64,000 nucleotides of DNA, from the NCBI RefSeq assembly GCF_027158485.1, contig NZ_JAMKYJ010000001.1; one strand, written 5' to 3'. Under the pieces are notes generated by a model. That model saw only the letters and a program-made list of their open reading frames with translations, searched no databases and was not told the DNA's origin. Position 1 is the stretch's first letter; each line of letters starts with the position of its first letter. The position numbers and the translations under genes were made by a program. This document shows positions 1 to 8,309 of the stretch, piece by piece. This DNA comes from Oxalobacter formigenes. GTDB taxonomy: Bacteria; Pseudomonadota; Gammaproteobacteria; Burkholderiales; Burkholderiaceae_D.

Positions 1-305
1 CGCCTCCCCTTCAAAAAAACAACAGAAAAAATTGAATAATTGAAGGCAAAAAACCCCAAACTCCTTACATTTCTGCGACAATCTGCGTTTTTTGATTCCA
101 GCCTTTTCCGTTGACGAAAACAGCTTCGTTTGATGTCGGAAGAATCACCGTCACAAACATGCATTAAACTGAAAGCGGAAAACCGGAAAAACACAGATAA
201 CGTATAATTCCGGAAAGAATCGATGGCACACGAAAGCGCCAGAAAAATGTGGCAGAACAATGAGTTGTTCTGCTTTTCTTCTATATTGAACAGTGGAGAA
301 ACGCG
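1..305. other. Left-edge non-coding stretch and decarboxylase leader
   Basis: No gene is supported here. A good -10 hexamer (TATAAT, 203-208) lies about 100 bases before the decarboxylase start, without a clear -35. A GGAG ribosome binding site is at 295-298, seven bases before the ATG at 306. The hairpin at 252-273 is listed separately. Confidence 0.5.
252..280 (+). promoter_or_regulatory. Hairpin plus T-rich tract in the decarboxylase leader
   Basis: A perfect 9-bp stem (GCAGAACAA / TTGTTCTGC) with a four-base loop is followed by TTTTCTT. It lies between the likely -10 (203-208) and the ribosome binding site (295-298). It resembles a weak intrinsic terminator inside the 5' leader, so either an attenuator or an mRNA-stability element. 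Confidence 0.45.
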
Positions 306-2567
306 ATGAAATTTCGCTTTCCTATAGTCATTATTGACGAAGACTACCGTTCCGAAAATTCTTCCGGTCTCGGTATCCGCGCGCTTGCCAAGGCGATGGA
401 AGACGAAGGCATGGAAGTGCTTGGCGTCACCAGCTACGGCGACCTGTCCCAGTTCGCGCAGCAACAATCCCGCGCTTCCGCATTTGTTTTGTCCATCGAT
501 GACGAAGAATTCGGCGAAGGCACCGACGGCGAAATCAACGACGCGCTGAAGCCGCTGCGTGAATTCGTCACTGAAATCCGCAGCAAGAATGCCGATATCC
601 CGATCTACCTCTACGGTGAAACACGCACCTCGCGCCATATTCCGAACGACTTGCTGCGCGAGCTGCACGGCTTCATCCACATGTTCGAGGATACGCCTGA
701 ATTCGTCGCACGCCATATCATCCGTGAAGCCAAAACCTATCTCGACGGGTTGGCTCCGCCGTTTTTCCGCGCCCTGATGCATTACGCGCAGGACGGTTCC
801 TACTCCTGGCACTGTCCCGGCCACTCCGGTGGCGTCGCTTTTCTGAAATCGCCGATCGGCCAGATGTTCCATCAATTCTTCGGTGAAAACATGCTGCGTG
901 CCGACGTCTGCAATGCCGTTGAGGAACTCGGCCAGCTGCTTGATCATACCGGCCCGGTAGCCCAGAGCGAACGCAATGCCGCCCGCATTTTCAACGCGGA
1001 CCACTGCTATTTCGTCACCAACGGTACATCGACTTCCAACAAGATCGTCTGGCATTCCAGCATCGCCAGCGGCGACATTGTCGTCGTCGACCGCAATTGC
1101 CACAAATCTATTTTGCACGCCATCATCATGACCGGAGCGATTCCTGTTTTCCTGATGCCGACACGCAACCATTACGGCATCATCGGGCCTATCCCGAAAG
1201 CGGAATTCGAACCGGAAAACATCCGGAAAAAAATCGAGGCCAACCCGTTCGCCCGTGATGCCGTCAACAAAAAACCGCGTATCCTGACGATCACGCAATC
1301 GACTTACGACGGCATCGTCTATAACGTCGAAACGATCAAGACCATGCTCGACGGCGAAATCGACACGCTCCATTTCGATGAAGCCTGGCTGCCGCATGCC
1401 TCATTCCACGAGTTTTACAAGGATATGCACGCCATCGGCAAATACAGCCCGCCGGCCAAAAAATCGCTGATCTTCTCGACCCAGTCCACTCACAAACTGC
1501 TGGCTGGTCTCTCGCAGGCCTCGCAAATCCTTGTCAAGGACTCCGAAGAGGTCAAACTCGACCAGAACATCTTCAACGAAGCGTTCCTGATGCATACCTC
1601 CACGTCGCCACAGTACGCCATCATCGCGTCCTGCGACGTCGCAGCCGCCATGATGGAACCGCCCGGAGGCACCGCCCTTGTCGAGGAATCCATTCTTGAG
1701 GCACTGGATTTCCGCCGCGCCATGCGCAAGATCGAAAAAGAATGGGGCCAGGACTGGTGGTTCGAAGTATGGGGACCGGAAAACTTCGCTGAAAACGGCA
1801 TCGGAGAACGCGAAGACTGGATACTGAAAGCCGAAGACAAATGGCACGGTTTCGGTGATATCGCGCCGGGCTTCAACATGCTCGACCCGATCAAGGCCAC
1901 CGTCATCACCCCGGGCCTGTCGCTGGAAGGCGAATTCGAAAAAACCGGGATTCCGGCGTCCATCGTCAAGATGTATCTGGCAGAAAACGGCATCATCGTT
2001 GAAAAATGCGGTCTTTACAGCTTCTTCATCATGTTCACCATCGGCATTACGAAAGGCCGCTGGAATACGCTTGTCACCTCCCTGCAGCAATTCAAGGACG
2101 ACTACGACAAGAACCAGCCGATCTGGCGCATCCTGCCGGAATTCGCGGCCGCCAATCCGCGTTATGAACGGCTTGGCCTGCGCGATTTGTGCCAGAAAAT
2201 CCACGATTTCTATCGTGAATACGACGTGGCACGCCTGACGACGGAAATGTACCTCTCCGACATGAGTCCGGCCATGAAACCGTCCGATGCCTATGCCCGC
2301 ATGACGCACCGTGAAATCGAACGTGTGCCCATCGACGAACTGGAAGGCCGTGTCACCGCCATCCTGCTGACGCCGTATCCGCCTGGCATTCCGCTGTTGA
2401 TCCCGGGCGAACGTTTCAACAAGACCATTGTCGATTACCTGAAATTCGCCCGCGATTTCAACGACCGTTTCCCCGGTTTCGAAACCGACGTTCACGGTCT
2501 GATCCGTCAGGAAGAGAACGGCAAATGGGAATACTACGTCGATTGCGTGAAACAGGAATTCGTCTGA
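306..2567 (+). CDS. adiA: Biodegradative arginine/lysine/ornithine decarboxylase
   Basis: PLP-dependent fold-type I decarboxylase of the Orn/Lys/Arg class, 753 residues, the usual size for AdiA/CadA/SpeF enzymes. The N-terminal wing domain occupies roughly the first 130 residues. The PLP-binding core holds VVDRNCHKS, the aspartate motif FDEAW and the Schiff-base lysine in STHKLLAGLSQAS (Lys397). The C-terminal part ends with the family block YPPGIPLLIPGERF. Such enzymes consume a cytoplasmic proton during amino acid decarboxylation and usually serve acid resistance with an antiporter; no antiporter gene is adjacent. Sequence similarity looks closest to arginine decarboxylase, but the substrate cannot be fixed from sequence alone. 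The start has GGAG seven bases upstream. A strong terminator follows. Confidence 0.9.
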   Translation: MKFRFPIVIIDEDYRSENSSGLGIRALAKAMEDEGMEVLGVTSYGDLSQFAQQQSRASAFVLSIDDEEFGEGTDGEINDALKPLREFVTEIRSKNADIPIYLYGETRTSRHIPNDLLRELHGFIHMFEDTPEFVARHIIREAKTYLDGLAPPFFRALMHYAQDGSYSWHCPGHSGGVAFLKSPIGQMFHQFFGENMLRADVCNAVEELGQLLDHTGPVAQSERNAARIFNADHCYFVTNGTSTSNKIVWHSSIASGDIVVVDRNCHKSILHAIIMTGAIPVFLMPTRNHYGIIGPIPKAEFEPENIRKKIEANPFARDAVNKKPRILTITQSTYDGIVYNVETIKTMLDGEIDTLHFDEAWLPHASFHEFYKDMHAIGKYSPPAKKSLIFSTQSTHKLLAGLSQASQILVKDSEEVKLDQNIFNEAFLMHTSTSPQYAIIASCDVAAAMMEPPGGTALVEESILEALDFRRAMRKIEKEWGQDWWFEVWGPENFAENGIGEREDWILKAEDKWHGFGDIAPGFNMLDPIKATVITPGLSLEGEFEKTGIPASIVKMYLAENGIIVEKCGLYSFFIMFTIGITKGRWNTLVTSLQQFKDDYDKNQPIWRILPEFAAANPRYERLGLRDLCQKIHDFYREYDVARLTTEMYLSDMSPAMKPSDAYARMTHREIERVPIDELEGRVTAILLTPYPPGIPLLIPGERFNKTIVDYLKFARDFNDRFPGFETDVHGLIRQEENGKWEYYVDCVKQEFV

Positions 2568-2590
2568 TATCCAGATAAACCGGCATCATG

Positions 2591-2619
2591 AAAAAAGGGG
2601 CGATAAACGCCCCTTTTTT
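2591..2619 (+). terminator. Intrinsic terminator after the decarboxylase (bidirectional)
   Basis: AAAAAAGGGGCG / CGCCCCTTTTTT with a five-base loop and a run of six Ts. The A run on the other side lets it also serve the convergent small gene at 2683-2913. Confidence 0.9.
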
Positions 2620-2682
2620 AAACCTGACATATCCGGCAACCTGGATCCCTGACTTCGATTTGGTTTCCGGATAAAGGCTCCG

Positions 2683-2913
2683 TCAAATGATCTTCGTTCT
2701 GACCCGACGGCCGACAAGACGATTCCCTCTTTCTGCAACCGGCAAAGGTTCACTGATCGAGCGGCTGCGGTTGACAAAACGGTTGGCACCACCCGGCATG
2801 TCGTGAGTCGGCTGGTGGCTGGAAGGATCGCGGAACAGGATCATGGCAATCATGCAGGCAGGCAAGCCCCCGAACATGACAGCATGTTGTATCGAATTTT
2901 TTATTGTATTCAT
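2683..2913 (-). CDS. Small single-pass membrane protein, unrecognised
   Basis: A 76-residue reading frame starting MNTIKNS, chosen because AAGAAAGGA lies at good spacing before this ATG, whereas the longer in-frame start at 2943 has none. Residues about 9-27 (HAVMFGGLPACMIAMILF) form one probable membrane helix. The rest is polar and Arg-rich with no recognised domain, and would face one side of the inner membrane. It is convergent with the decarboxylase and shares its terminator. No function can be assigned; the main support is the ribosome binding site and the helix. Confidence 0.45.
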   Translation of the reverse strand: MNTIKNSIQHAVMFGGLPACMIAMILFRDPSSHQPTHDMPGGANRFVNRSRSISEPLPVAERGNRLVGRRVRTKII

Positions 2914-3305
2914 GATCGAATCCTTTCTTAAAACATTGATCATCGCGCCCGGGCGTTCATCTTTTGGACAAAAGCCCGTCAGCGGGGAACAGATTATATG
3001 CCCAATATGAAAATTGTGTTAAAAAAGAGCGACTTATGTAAAAAAAAGATTATCCGGCATATTATATAGACATGTAAGTTATATAAAAACGTTTAAAAAG
3101 TTATAAAAAATGCATTTCAGATAAAGAGCCGTCACTAATATTTCCTTGTCAGCTCTCCGGTTTCCCGGGAATTATGCGGAATCTCCGGAGTAATACACAT
3201 TCAACAGGCAGGGAGAAAATGGCAAACTCTGAATAAACACAATGACAGCCAATGCCTTGAATCATTTCTCCTGAAATCGTAATCTTTTCGAGGCAAATTC
3301 AGAAA
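2914..3305. other. AT-rich intergenic stretch
   Basis: No gene recognised. The left part should hold the promoter of the small gene at 2683-2913. The AT-rich section 3000-3110 has no coding character on either strand. Confidence 0.5.
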
Positions 3306-3337
3306 CGCCACGCAATCGTGTCATTGATTGCATGGCG
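3306..3337 (-). terminator. Probable terminator of aqpZ
   Basis: An inverted repeat with stems of about 11 bp (GCCACGCAATC / GATTGCATGGC) lies 80 bases after the aqpZ stop. The T tract on the minus strand is poor (GTTTCTGAATTT), so termination may be weak. Confidence 0.5.
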
Positions 3338-3416
3338 TACGAGGAGCTTTCATTCTTTCGCCCGACATCGGTTCAAAAACCATAAAGAATCCTGCCGGGC
3401 ATCTTCCAGGTCGGTA

Positions 3417-4166
3417 TCAGTCGGTTTCGACAACGGTTTCATCAACGGTAACGACATCCCCATCTTTTCCATTTCGGGAGGACATCAGGAAGCGGTAAAT
3501 GGCTGCGCCAATGACGGCACCGACAATCGGGGCTGCCCAGAACATCCACAGCTGTTCCAGTGGCCATGACACATTGGCAAAGATCGCCTGCGAAGTGGAT
3601 CGTGCCGGATTGACGGATGTGTTTGTGACGGGAATGGAAATCAGGTGGATCAGCGTCAGGCACAGGCCAATGGCCAGTGGCGCAAATTTTACGGGGGCAA
3701 GACGGTGGGTAGAGCCCATGATAACGAACAGAAATCCGGCAGACAAAACCATTTCAATCAGGAAACAGGCCGCCAGACTGTATCCGCCCGGTGAATTTTC
3801 GCCGTATCCGTTCGATGCAAAACTGCCCACAAAAGCATCGGGACGGCCGGTATAAACCATATACAAAACAAAAGCCGCGATACAGGCCCCGACCAGTTGG
3901 GCAATGATATAGGGAATCACATTCTTCCAGGGAAAACGTCCTCCGACAGCCATGCCGATGGAAATGGCCGGATTCAGATGACATCCCGAAATATGGCCGA
4001 TCGCATAAGCAATCGTCAGGACAGTCAAGCCGAACGCCAGCGCCACCCCGTAAAAACCGATTCCCAATTCGGGAAAAGCAGCTGCAAACAGGGCACTTCC
4101 GCACCCTCCCAGTACCAGCCAGAACGTGCCGATACATTCGGCACCCAACGCTTTCGACAAAGACAT
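3417..4166 (-). CDS. aqpZ: Aquaporin Z, water channel
   Basis: MIP-family channel of 249 residues with six membrane spans and both half-helix signatures: LNPAIS (NPA at about residue 65) and VNPARS (about 186). Long stretches such as FASNGYGENSPGGYS and LIHLISIPVTNTSVNPARS closely follow the well-known AqpZ sequence, which marks it as a water-selective rather than a glycerol channel. The start at 4166 is chosen because GGAGG sits five bases upstream; a longer reading frame to 4244 lacks a binding site. The C-terminus is extended by an acidic tail ending ETD. It would mediate rapid osmotic water flow across the inner membrane. Monocistronic. Confidence 0.95.
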   Translation of the reverse strand: MSLSKALGAECIGTFWLVLGGCGSALFAAAFPELGIGFYGVALAFGLTVLTIAYAIGHISGCHLNPAISIGMAVGGRFPWKNVIPYIIAQLVGACIAAFVLYMVYTGRPDAFVGSFASNGYGENSPGGYSLAACFLIEMVLSAGFLFVIMGSTHRLAPVKFAPLAIGLCLTLIHLISIPVTNTSVNPARSTSQAIFANVSWPLEQLWMFWAAPIVGAVIGAAIYRFLMSSRNGKDGDVVTVDETVVETD

Positions 4167-4303
4167 AAGACCTCCAGAGAGAGATAAACAGGCGTTTGAC
4201 CCCTCTTCATCCCATAAAATTCCGGGAACGTTGAAGAGAATCAAGCCGATCTTACCTTCTCTGAAAAAGACGCCCTGAAAACCCGTTTCCTTTCAGCAAA
4301 TAC

Positions 4304-4648
4304 TCAGTGCCCGCAACAACACTGTCCACCACATGACGAATCATGGGAATGTTCGTCTTCAAAACCGTTGATTTTTTCGTAAAAACGCTCGAGAAAAGCC
4401 ATATCGTCCGGATGCAGTCTCTCGATGATACTGGTGTCGATGAGTGGCAAGGTTCCCAGCCGGAGGAGGACCCGGCTGAACAATATCACAGCAAGATAAC
4501 CCGGATTACCCTGTACCCTCGGGTCTCTCATTGGCAAAATCTCGTCCATTGCCGTAGCCAGTCTCATGACCCCTTCCTTGTGAACCGTTCCATCTGCATC
4601 CAAGTACCCATGTGGCAGCGACAATTCAAATTCCGTCAGAATCGACAT
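4304..4648 (-). CDS. Small protein with Cys/His-rich C-terminal tail
   Basis: A 114-residue soluble protein with an excellent ribosome binding site (GGAGG). The body (FELSLPHGYLDADGTVHKEG, then MRLATAMDEILPMRDPRV) has the feel of phage or contractile-injection tail-assembly chaperone families, which carry such an LPxGYxDxxGxxHREG opening, but I cannot confirm this. The end is unusual: HSHDSSCGGQCCCGH, five Cys and His residues placed like a metal site. No tail genes lie next to it; neighbours are aqpZ and amtB. The coding frame itself is well supported; the function is unknown. Confidence 0.65.
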   Translation of the reverse strand: MSILTEFELSLPHGYLDADGTVHKEGVMRLATAMDEILPMRDPRVQGNPGYLAVILFSRVLLRLGTLPLIDTSIIERLHPDDMAFLERFYEKINGFEDEHSHDSSCGGQCCCGH

Positions 4649-4774
4649 ATTTCCTCCTTCTTCAACGCTACATCATATCACCTGCCCCCTCATTATCAGG
4701 AAACCTGGACTTCACCCGGACAAACCGGAACCCGCTTAGAAGCTGTTTCATAAAAACGATCCCTGAATAAAAAA

Positions 4775-4797
4775 CTGCGGGCCTTTTAAGCCCGCAG
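4775..4797 (-). terminator. Terminator of the torF-glnK-amtB operon
   Basis: CTGCGGGC / GCCCGCAG with a seven-base loop, followed on the minus strand by TTTTTTATTC. It lies 57 bases after the amtB stop. Confidence 0.9.
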
Positions 4798-4853
4798 CCA
4801 GAAAGTCGCCGGATAGGCGCCATCGTTTTATTTAACCGCCATCTGTTGAAATA

Positions 4854-6191
4854 TCAGTAACGGTAAGCCGATTCGCCATGAGAGGTATTGTCCAGACCGG
4901 CCCTTTCCTCTTCTTCCGAAACACGCAAACCGAAAACCTTGTCGGAAATCTTGTAAGCGATGAAAGAGACAATACCGGACCATGCAATCGTCACGAGAAC
5001 GCTCTTGACCTGTATCCAGACCTGCCATCCCATCGAATAATCGCCGCCGGAAAGACCCGTTCCACCCAGTGCCGGAGAAACCACCACACCGGTCAGGATC
5101 GCACCCACAATACCGCCGACCCCGTGAACCCCGAAAGCGTCGAACGCATCGTCCACATTCAGGATTTTCTTGAACCAGCTGACACTCCACAAACAGACAA
5201 TCCCGGAAATCAGCCCCAGTACGATCGAGCCCATCGGACCGGCATACCCGGCTGCCGGAGTCACGGCAACCAGTCCCGCAACGGCACCGGAAGCGGCCCC
5301 AAGCATCGACGCCTTTCCCTTGTGGAACGCTTCACCCGCCAGCCATGACAGTGTTGCCGCCGCCGTCGCAACCACTGTGTTAACGAAGGCAAGACCTGCC
5401 GTACCGTTGGCGGCTCCGGCCGAACCGGCATTGAAACCGAACCAGCCCACCCACAGAAGCGATGCGCCTACCATCGTCAGGGTCAGCGAATGCGGCATGA
5501 AAGCATCCTTTCCCAGACCGATCCGTTTGCCGACCATATAAGCACCAACCAGAGCGGCGATACCGGCATTGATGTGAACGACCGTTCCCCCGGCAAAATC
5601 CAGCGCCCCGTCATCGGCAAGGAATCCGCCACCCCAGACAATATGGGCCAGAGGGATATAACTGAACGTGAACCACAAGACCATGAAGAGCATCACCGCG
5701 GCAAAACGGATACGTTCGGCAAACGCACCGACAATCAGGGCAGCCGTAATCGCGGCAAACGTCCCCTGAAACGCGACGAAAACATATTCAGGCACCGTTT
5801 TCATAGTCGCAGATAACGTGTCCGGTGTTATCCCCAAAAGGAAAACCTTATCGAAATTACCGATAACCGCCCCGTCTCCGGAAAACGCCAGCGTATACCC
5901 GTACATGACCCACAACAGGGAAATCAGGGAAAACACGACAAAAACCTGAATCAGGACCGACAACATGTTTTTCGTGCGGGCCAGCCCACCGTAAAAAAGG
6001 GCCAGCCCCGGAATGATCATCAAAATGACCAGCATCGTGGACGTCAGCATCCAGGCCGTATCCCCCGCACTCAACTGTGACACAGGATCGCTCACCATTA
6101 CGCCATACGACACCGTCATCTCTTCGGCAAAAGCCGAACCCGTCAAAACGCCAAGGCCAGCCACCAGCAATATTGAAATCAAGGCTTTCAC
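4854..6191 (-). CDS. amtB: Ammonium transporter AmtB
   Basis: Amt/MEP/Rh-family trimeric ammonium channel of the inner membrane, 445 residues. A cleavable signal peptide (KALISILLVAGLGVLTGSAFA) precedes eleven membrane spans. Family landmarks include WMLTSTMLVILMIIPGLALF, the first pore-histidine region AHIVWGGGFL and the second in FGVHGVGGIVGA. The start is read as GTG at 6191, because GAGGAG lies six bases upstream and this codon begins the signal peptide; an in-frame ATG at 6269 would lie inside glnK. The gap to glnK is 13 bases. Its PII partner GlnK would block the channel when nitrogen is sufficient. Confidence 0.95.
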   Translation of the reverse strand: MKALISILLVAGLGVLTGSAFAEEMTVSYGVMVSDPVSQLSAGDTAWMLTSTMLVILMIIPGLALFYGGLARTKNMLSVLIQVFVVFSLISLLWVMYGYTLAFSGDGAVIGNFDKVFLLGITPDTLSATMKTVPEYVFVAFQGTFAAITAALIVGAFAERIRFAAVMLFMVLWFTFSYIPLAHIVWGGGFLADDGALDFAGGTVVHINAGIAALVGAYMVGKRIGLGKDAFMPHSLTLTMVGASLLWVGWFGFNAGSAGAANGTAGLAFVNTVVATAAATLSWLAGEAFHKGKASMLGAASGAVAGLVAVTPAAGYAGPMGSIVLGLISGIVCLWSVSWFKKILNVDDAFDAFGVHGVGGIVGAILTGVVVSPALGGTGLSGGDYSMGWQVWIQVKSVLVTIAWSGIVSFIAYKISDKVFGLRVSEEEERAGLDNTSHGESAYRY

Positions 6192-6204
6192 GACAGTCTC
6201 CTCA

Positions 6205-6543
6205 TCAAAGTGCACCCGCGCCGGTTTCACCGGTACGAATACGGATAACCTCTTCCAGATTGACGACAAATATTTTGCCGTCCCCGATTTTTCCGGTCGA
6301 AGCCGATTTTTCGATGGCTTCGATCACCCGTTCGAAAAACTCATCCGCAATAGCGACTTCAATCTTCGTTTTCGGAAGAAAATCGACGACATATTCCGCA
6401 CCGCGATACAACTCGGTATGCCCTTTCTGTCGCCCGAATCCCCGAACATCCGTAACCGTCATCCCCTGTATCCCGATGGCCGCAAGCGCTTCGCGCACCT
6501 CGTCCAGCTTGAATGGTTTGATAATGGCACTGATCAGTTTCAT
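6205..6543 (-). CDS. glnK: Nitrogen regulatory PII protein GlnK
   Basis: A 112-residue PII signalling protein, the standard length. The T-loop reads RGAEYVVDFLPKTKIE with Tyr51, the residue uridylylated by GlnD, in its conserved place. The B-loop (TGKIGDGKIFV) and the C-loop region (RIRTGETG) that bind ATP/ADP and 2-oxoglutarate are intact. Encoded just upstream of amtB, which identifies it as the GlnK type that docks on AmtB, rather than a housekeeping GlnB. It belongs to a three-gene operon headed by torF and controlled by the sigma-54 promoter at 7367-7382. Confidence 0.95.
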   Translation of the reverse strand: MKLISAIIKPFKLDEVREALAAIGIQGMTVTDVRGFGRQKGHTELYRGAEYVVDFLPKTKIEVAIADEFFERVIEAIEKSASTGKIGDGKIFVVNLEEVIRIRTGETGAGAL

Positions 6544-6576
6544 ATTGCTCTCCTTGTCGTTATTACATCGTCTGCG

Positions 6577-7320
6577 CTAAAAAACTTTCCCCACCGAAAA
6601 AATGACACGCGCATCCGCATTGGCTTCTTTCTTGTTCGCAAGATCGGTATCGACGTAATGCAGGCCGAAATCGAATCCCTGCCAATTGAGCGTCGCCCCC
6701 AGTTTCCAGTCGTTATAGGAATTGCCCGAACCGGTAATGATCTGGCGACCGAAATGGGCATTTAAAGTAAGCTTCTCCGTCAAGGGATAAGCGGCTGAAA
6801 AGTCGATGTACTTGCTGTTTTTCGTATCGACCGCCCCGAACAGATCCGTAAACGAATGGGAATACTTCAATGAAAGAAATTTCCACGAACCGCCGATATA
6901 GCCTTCCAGCGTGTGCGGGTCTTTCATATTGTTAGCCTGTTTCCACGCACTGCTGTAACTGCCCGGATAGAGATACCCCAGCAAACCGACGTCCACGCCG
7001 AAATCACCGAACTGGTGCTTGTAGCCGCCATATACATCCAGTTCCATACTGCTCGAAGGCGCACCACCATCAGACATATCGTGGAGCCATGAAATACTTG
7101 AGGCCCAGGTACCGGCATAAAAACCGGAATCATGCTTGAAATCGAACCCACCCTGAATGGCGGGACGTTCATCCGTCTGGCTGATCCCGCGATAAGCGTA
7201 ATCGCTCGTCAATGTGACATTGGCAGAAAACGGGTTTTTAGCTTCCTCGGCATTAACGCTGGAGATGCCCAGAAAGGGCAGACAGGCTAAAGAGGAAAGG
7301 GCGATGATTCTACGATCCAT
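6577..7320 (-). CDS. torF: TorF-family putative outer membrane porin
   Basis: A 247-residue secreted protein with a signal peptide (to about SSVNA) and the opening NPFSANVTLTSDYAYRGISQ, the hallmark of the TorF/Gcw_chp family (TIGR02001). The body alternates short beta strands rich in aromatic residues and ends in Phe, as outer membrane beta barrels do. In many betaproteobacteria this gene precedes glnK-amtB, suggesting that it helps a nitrogen compound cross the outer membrane; the substrate is unknown. First gene of the operon, 33 bases before glnK. Confidence 0.88.
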   Translation of the reverse strand: MDRRIIALSSLACLPFLGISSVNAEEAKNPFSANVTLTSDYAYRGISQTDERPAIQGGFDFKHDSGFYAGTWASSISWLHDMSDGGAPSSSMELDVYGGYKHQFGDFGVDVGLLGYLYPGSYSSAWKQANNMKDPHTLEGYIGGSWKFLSLKYSHSFTDLFGAVDTKNSKYIDFSAAYPLTEKLTLNAHFGRQIITGSGNSYNDWKLGATLNWQGFDFGLHYVDTDLANKKEANADARVIFSVGKVF

Positions 7321-7366
7321 GAAATGCTCCTTAAAAAAGCTTCAATATTTTTATGATTAGACTTAC

Positions 7367-7382
7367 GCATAATGCGTGCCAA
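7367..7382 (-). promoter_or_regulatory. Sigma-54 promoter of torF-glnK-amtB
   Basis: On the minus strand this reads TTGGCACGCATTATGC: the GG of the -24 element and the GC of the -12 element are separated by exactly ten bases, and TGGCAC is a full match. It lies 47 bases before the torF start, which fits transcription of nitrogen-control genes by RpoN. Confidence 0.85.
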
Positions 7383-7568
7383 CTTTTATAAAGGAATCGA
7401 TATCAAGATGTCGCCAATATGAAGAGAGTGCCTGTAAAGAAGCTGTTAACGGCAGGGTTTACTGAATAAAAACCGTATTTGGGCATTATGGAGAGGCATT
7501 CTTATGCAGAATAGAAAGACTGGCATGACAGATCCCCCATGCCAAAACACCATAAAATCGGAAAAATA

Positions 7569-7585
7569 TGCACCAAATTGGTGAA
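7569..7585 (-). promoter_or_regulatory. NtrC enhancer site
   Basis: The site TGCACCAAATTGGTGAA matches the NtrC dyad TGCACCA-N3-TGGTGCA at 13 of 14 defined positions. It is about 190 bases upstream of the sigma-54 promoter, a normal distance for an enhancer. The remainder of 7390-7790 has no recognised gene. Confidence 0.8.
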
Positions 7586-7796
7586 AAAATAAGGTAATGA
7601 CGGGTATTTTTGTTGGAAAAACAGCATTCAGGGCATTGCCAGCAAGCTGGACAACTCAATGGGTGAAAAAAGGCTTCCCGAGCTGGCCTTATGCATTTTT
7701 TCCAATAAAAATCGTATGAAAAAGGCATTACATGAAAGAAACAGCACGCCGGTATTAACCTCGGACGATTTTGCTGCTATAATTTCATCCCTCGAT

Positions 7797-7872
7797 GGGT
7801 TGTTAGCTCAGTTGGTAGAGCTGCGGACTCTTAATCCGTAGGTCGAGCGTTCGAGTCGCTCACAACCCACCA
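7797..7872 (+). tRNA. tRNA-Lys(CTT)
   Basis: A full cloverleaf of 76 bases with encoded CCA. Acceptor GGGTTGT pairs with ACAACCC, the D stem is GCTC/GAGC, the anticodon stem GCGGA/TCCGT encloses CTCTTAA with anticodon CTT, and the T stem is GAGCG/CGCTC. A terminator follows 12 bases later. Confidence 0.97.
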
Positions 7873-7883
7873 ATAAATTCAAG

Positions 7884-7913
7884 GGGTTACGTACTTTTAC
7901 GTAACCCTTTTTT
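7884..7913 (+). terminator. Terminator of tRNA-Lys
   Basis: GGGTTACGTA / TACGTAACCC, a perfect 10-bp stem with a four-base loop, followed by six Ts. Confidence 0.93.
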
Positions 7914-8152
7914 ATGCCTTATATAGTTTGAGATTTACAGGTCAAAATGTCTTTTTTTGTGCCTCTAATTCAGGCGAAACGCGCATAGGATTTCATCCTT
8001 TATTGAGTTTTGCCTCAAGAACGCCTCACAACGCGTCGATGTTCCCCGGCAATTTAGATGATCTGCATTCTGTCATTCTGGTTTCCTGAATTCCTGCGGC
8101 ATTTGCAATCGTTTTTTTCCGACTCATAAGCCTGCCGGCAATGTTCTTTTTG

Positions 8153-8179
8153 CCAAAAAAAAGCACGTCAATGACGTGC
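8153..8179 (-). terminator. Terminator of tail-fibre cassette A
   Basis: GCACGTC / GACGTGC with a three-base loop, followed on the minus strand by a run of Ts (8162 down to 8153). It starts two bases after the stop of the small phage gene at 8181-8309. The stretch 7914-8152 holds nothing I recognise. Confidence 0.88.
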
Positions 8180-8180
8180 A

Positions 8181-8309
8181 TTATGATTTTCCAGCGTCTT
8201 TTTTATGCCTTTCCCGCCATGCCCAGCTTGATAAAGTTTCATCCGCCCATTTACCGATCAATGTATTGGCCAGCTGATCGACTGCAATCAAAACCTGATC
8301 AATTCTCAT
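8181..8309 (-). CDS. Small phage-type protein, 42 residues, probably truncated
   Basis: A short frame beginning MRIDQVLIAVDQLANTLIGK and then WADETLSSWAWR. This pattern (xALDQLxNxLIGGWxDETLSxRAWR) recurs in small proteins near lysis and tail genes of phages; the longer C-terminal part usually seen is missing, and the frame runs into HKKDAGKS and stops. Its start overlaps the end of the preceding pseudogene by 11 bases, as expected for a coupled phage operon, and the cassette terminator follows at once. Function unknown. Confidence 0.6.
   Translation of the reverse strand: MRIDQVLIAVDQLANTLIGKWADETLSSWAWRERHKKDAGKS

Noticed and set aside
1401..2495. A long minus-strand open frame inside the decarboxylase gene
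   Set aside because: It is the reverse shadow of a GC-rich coding region; the plus-strand enzyme is complete and certain.
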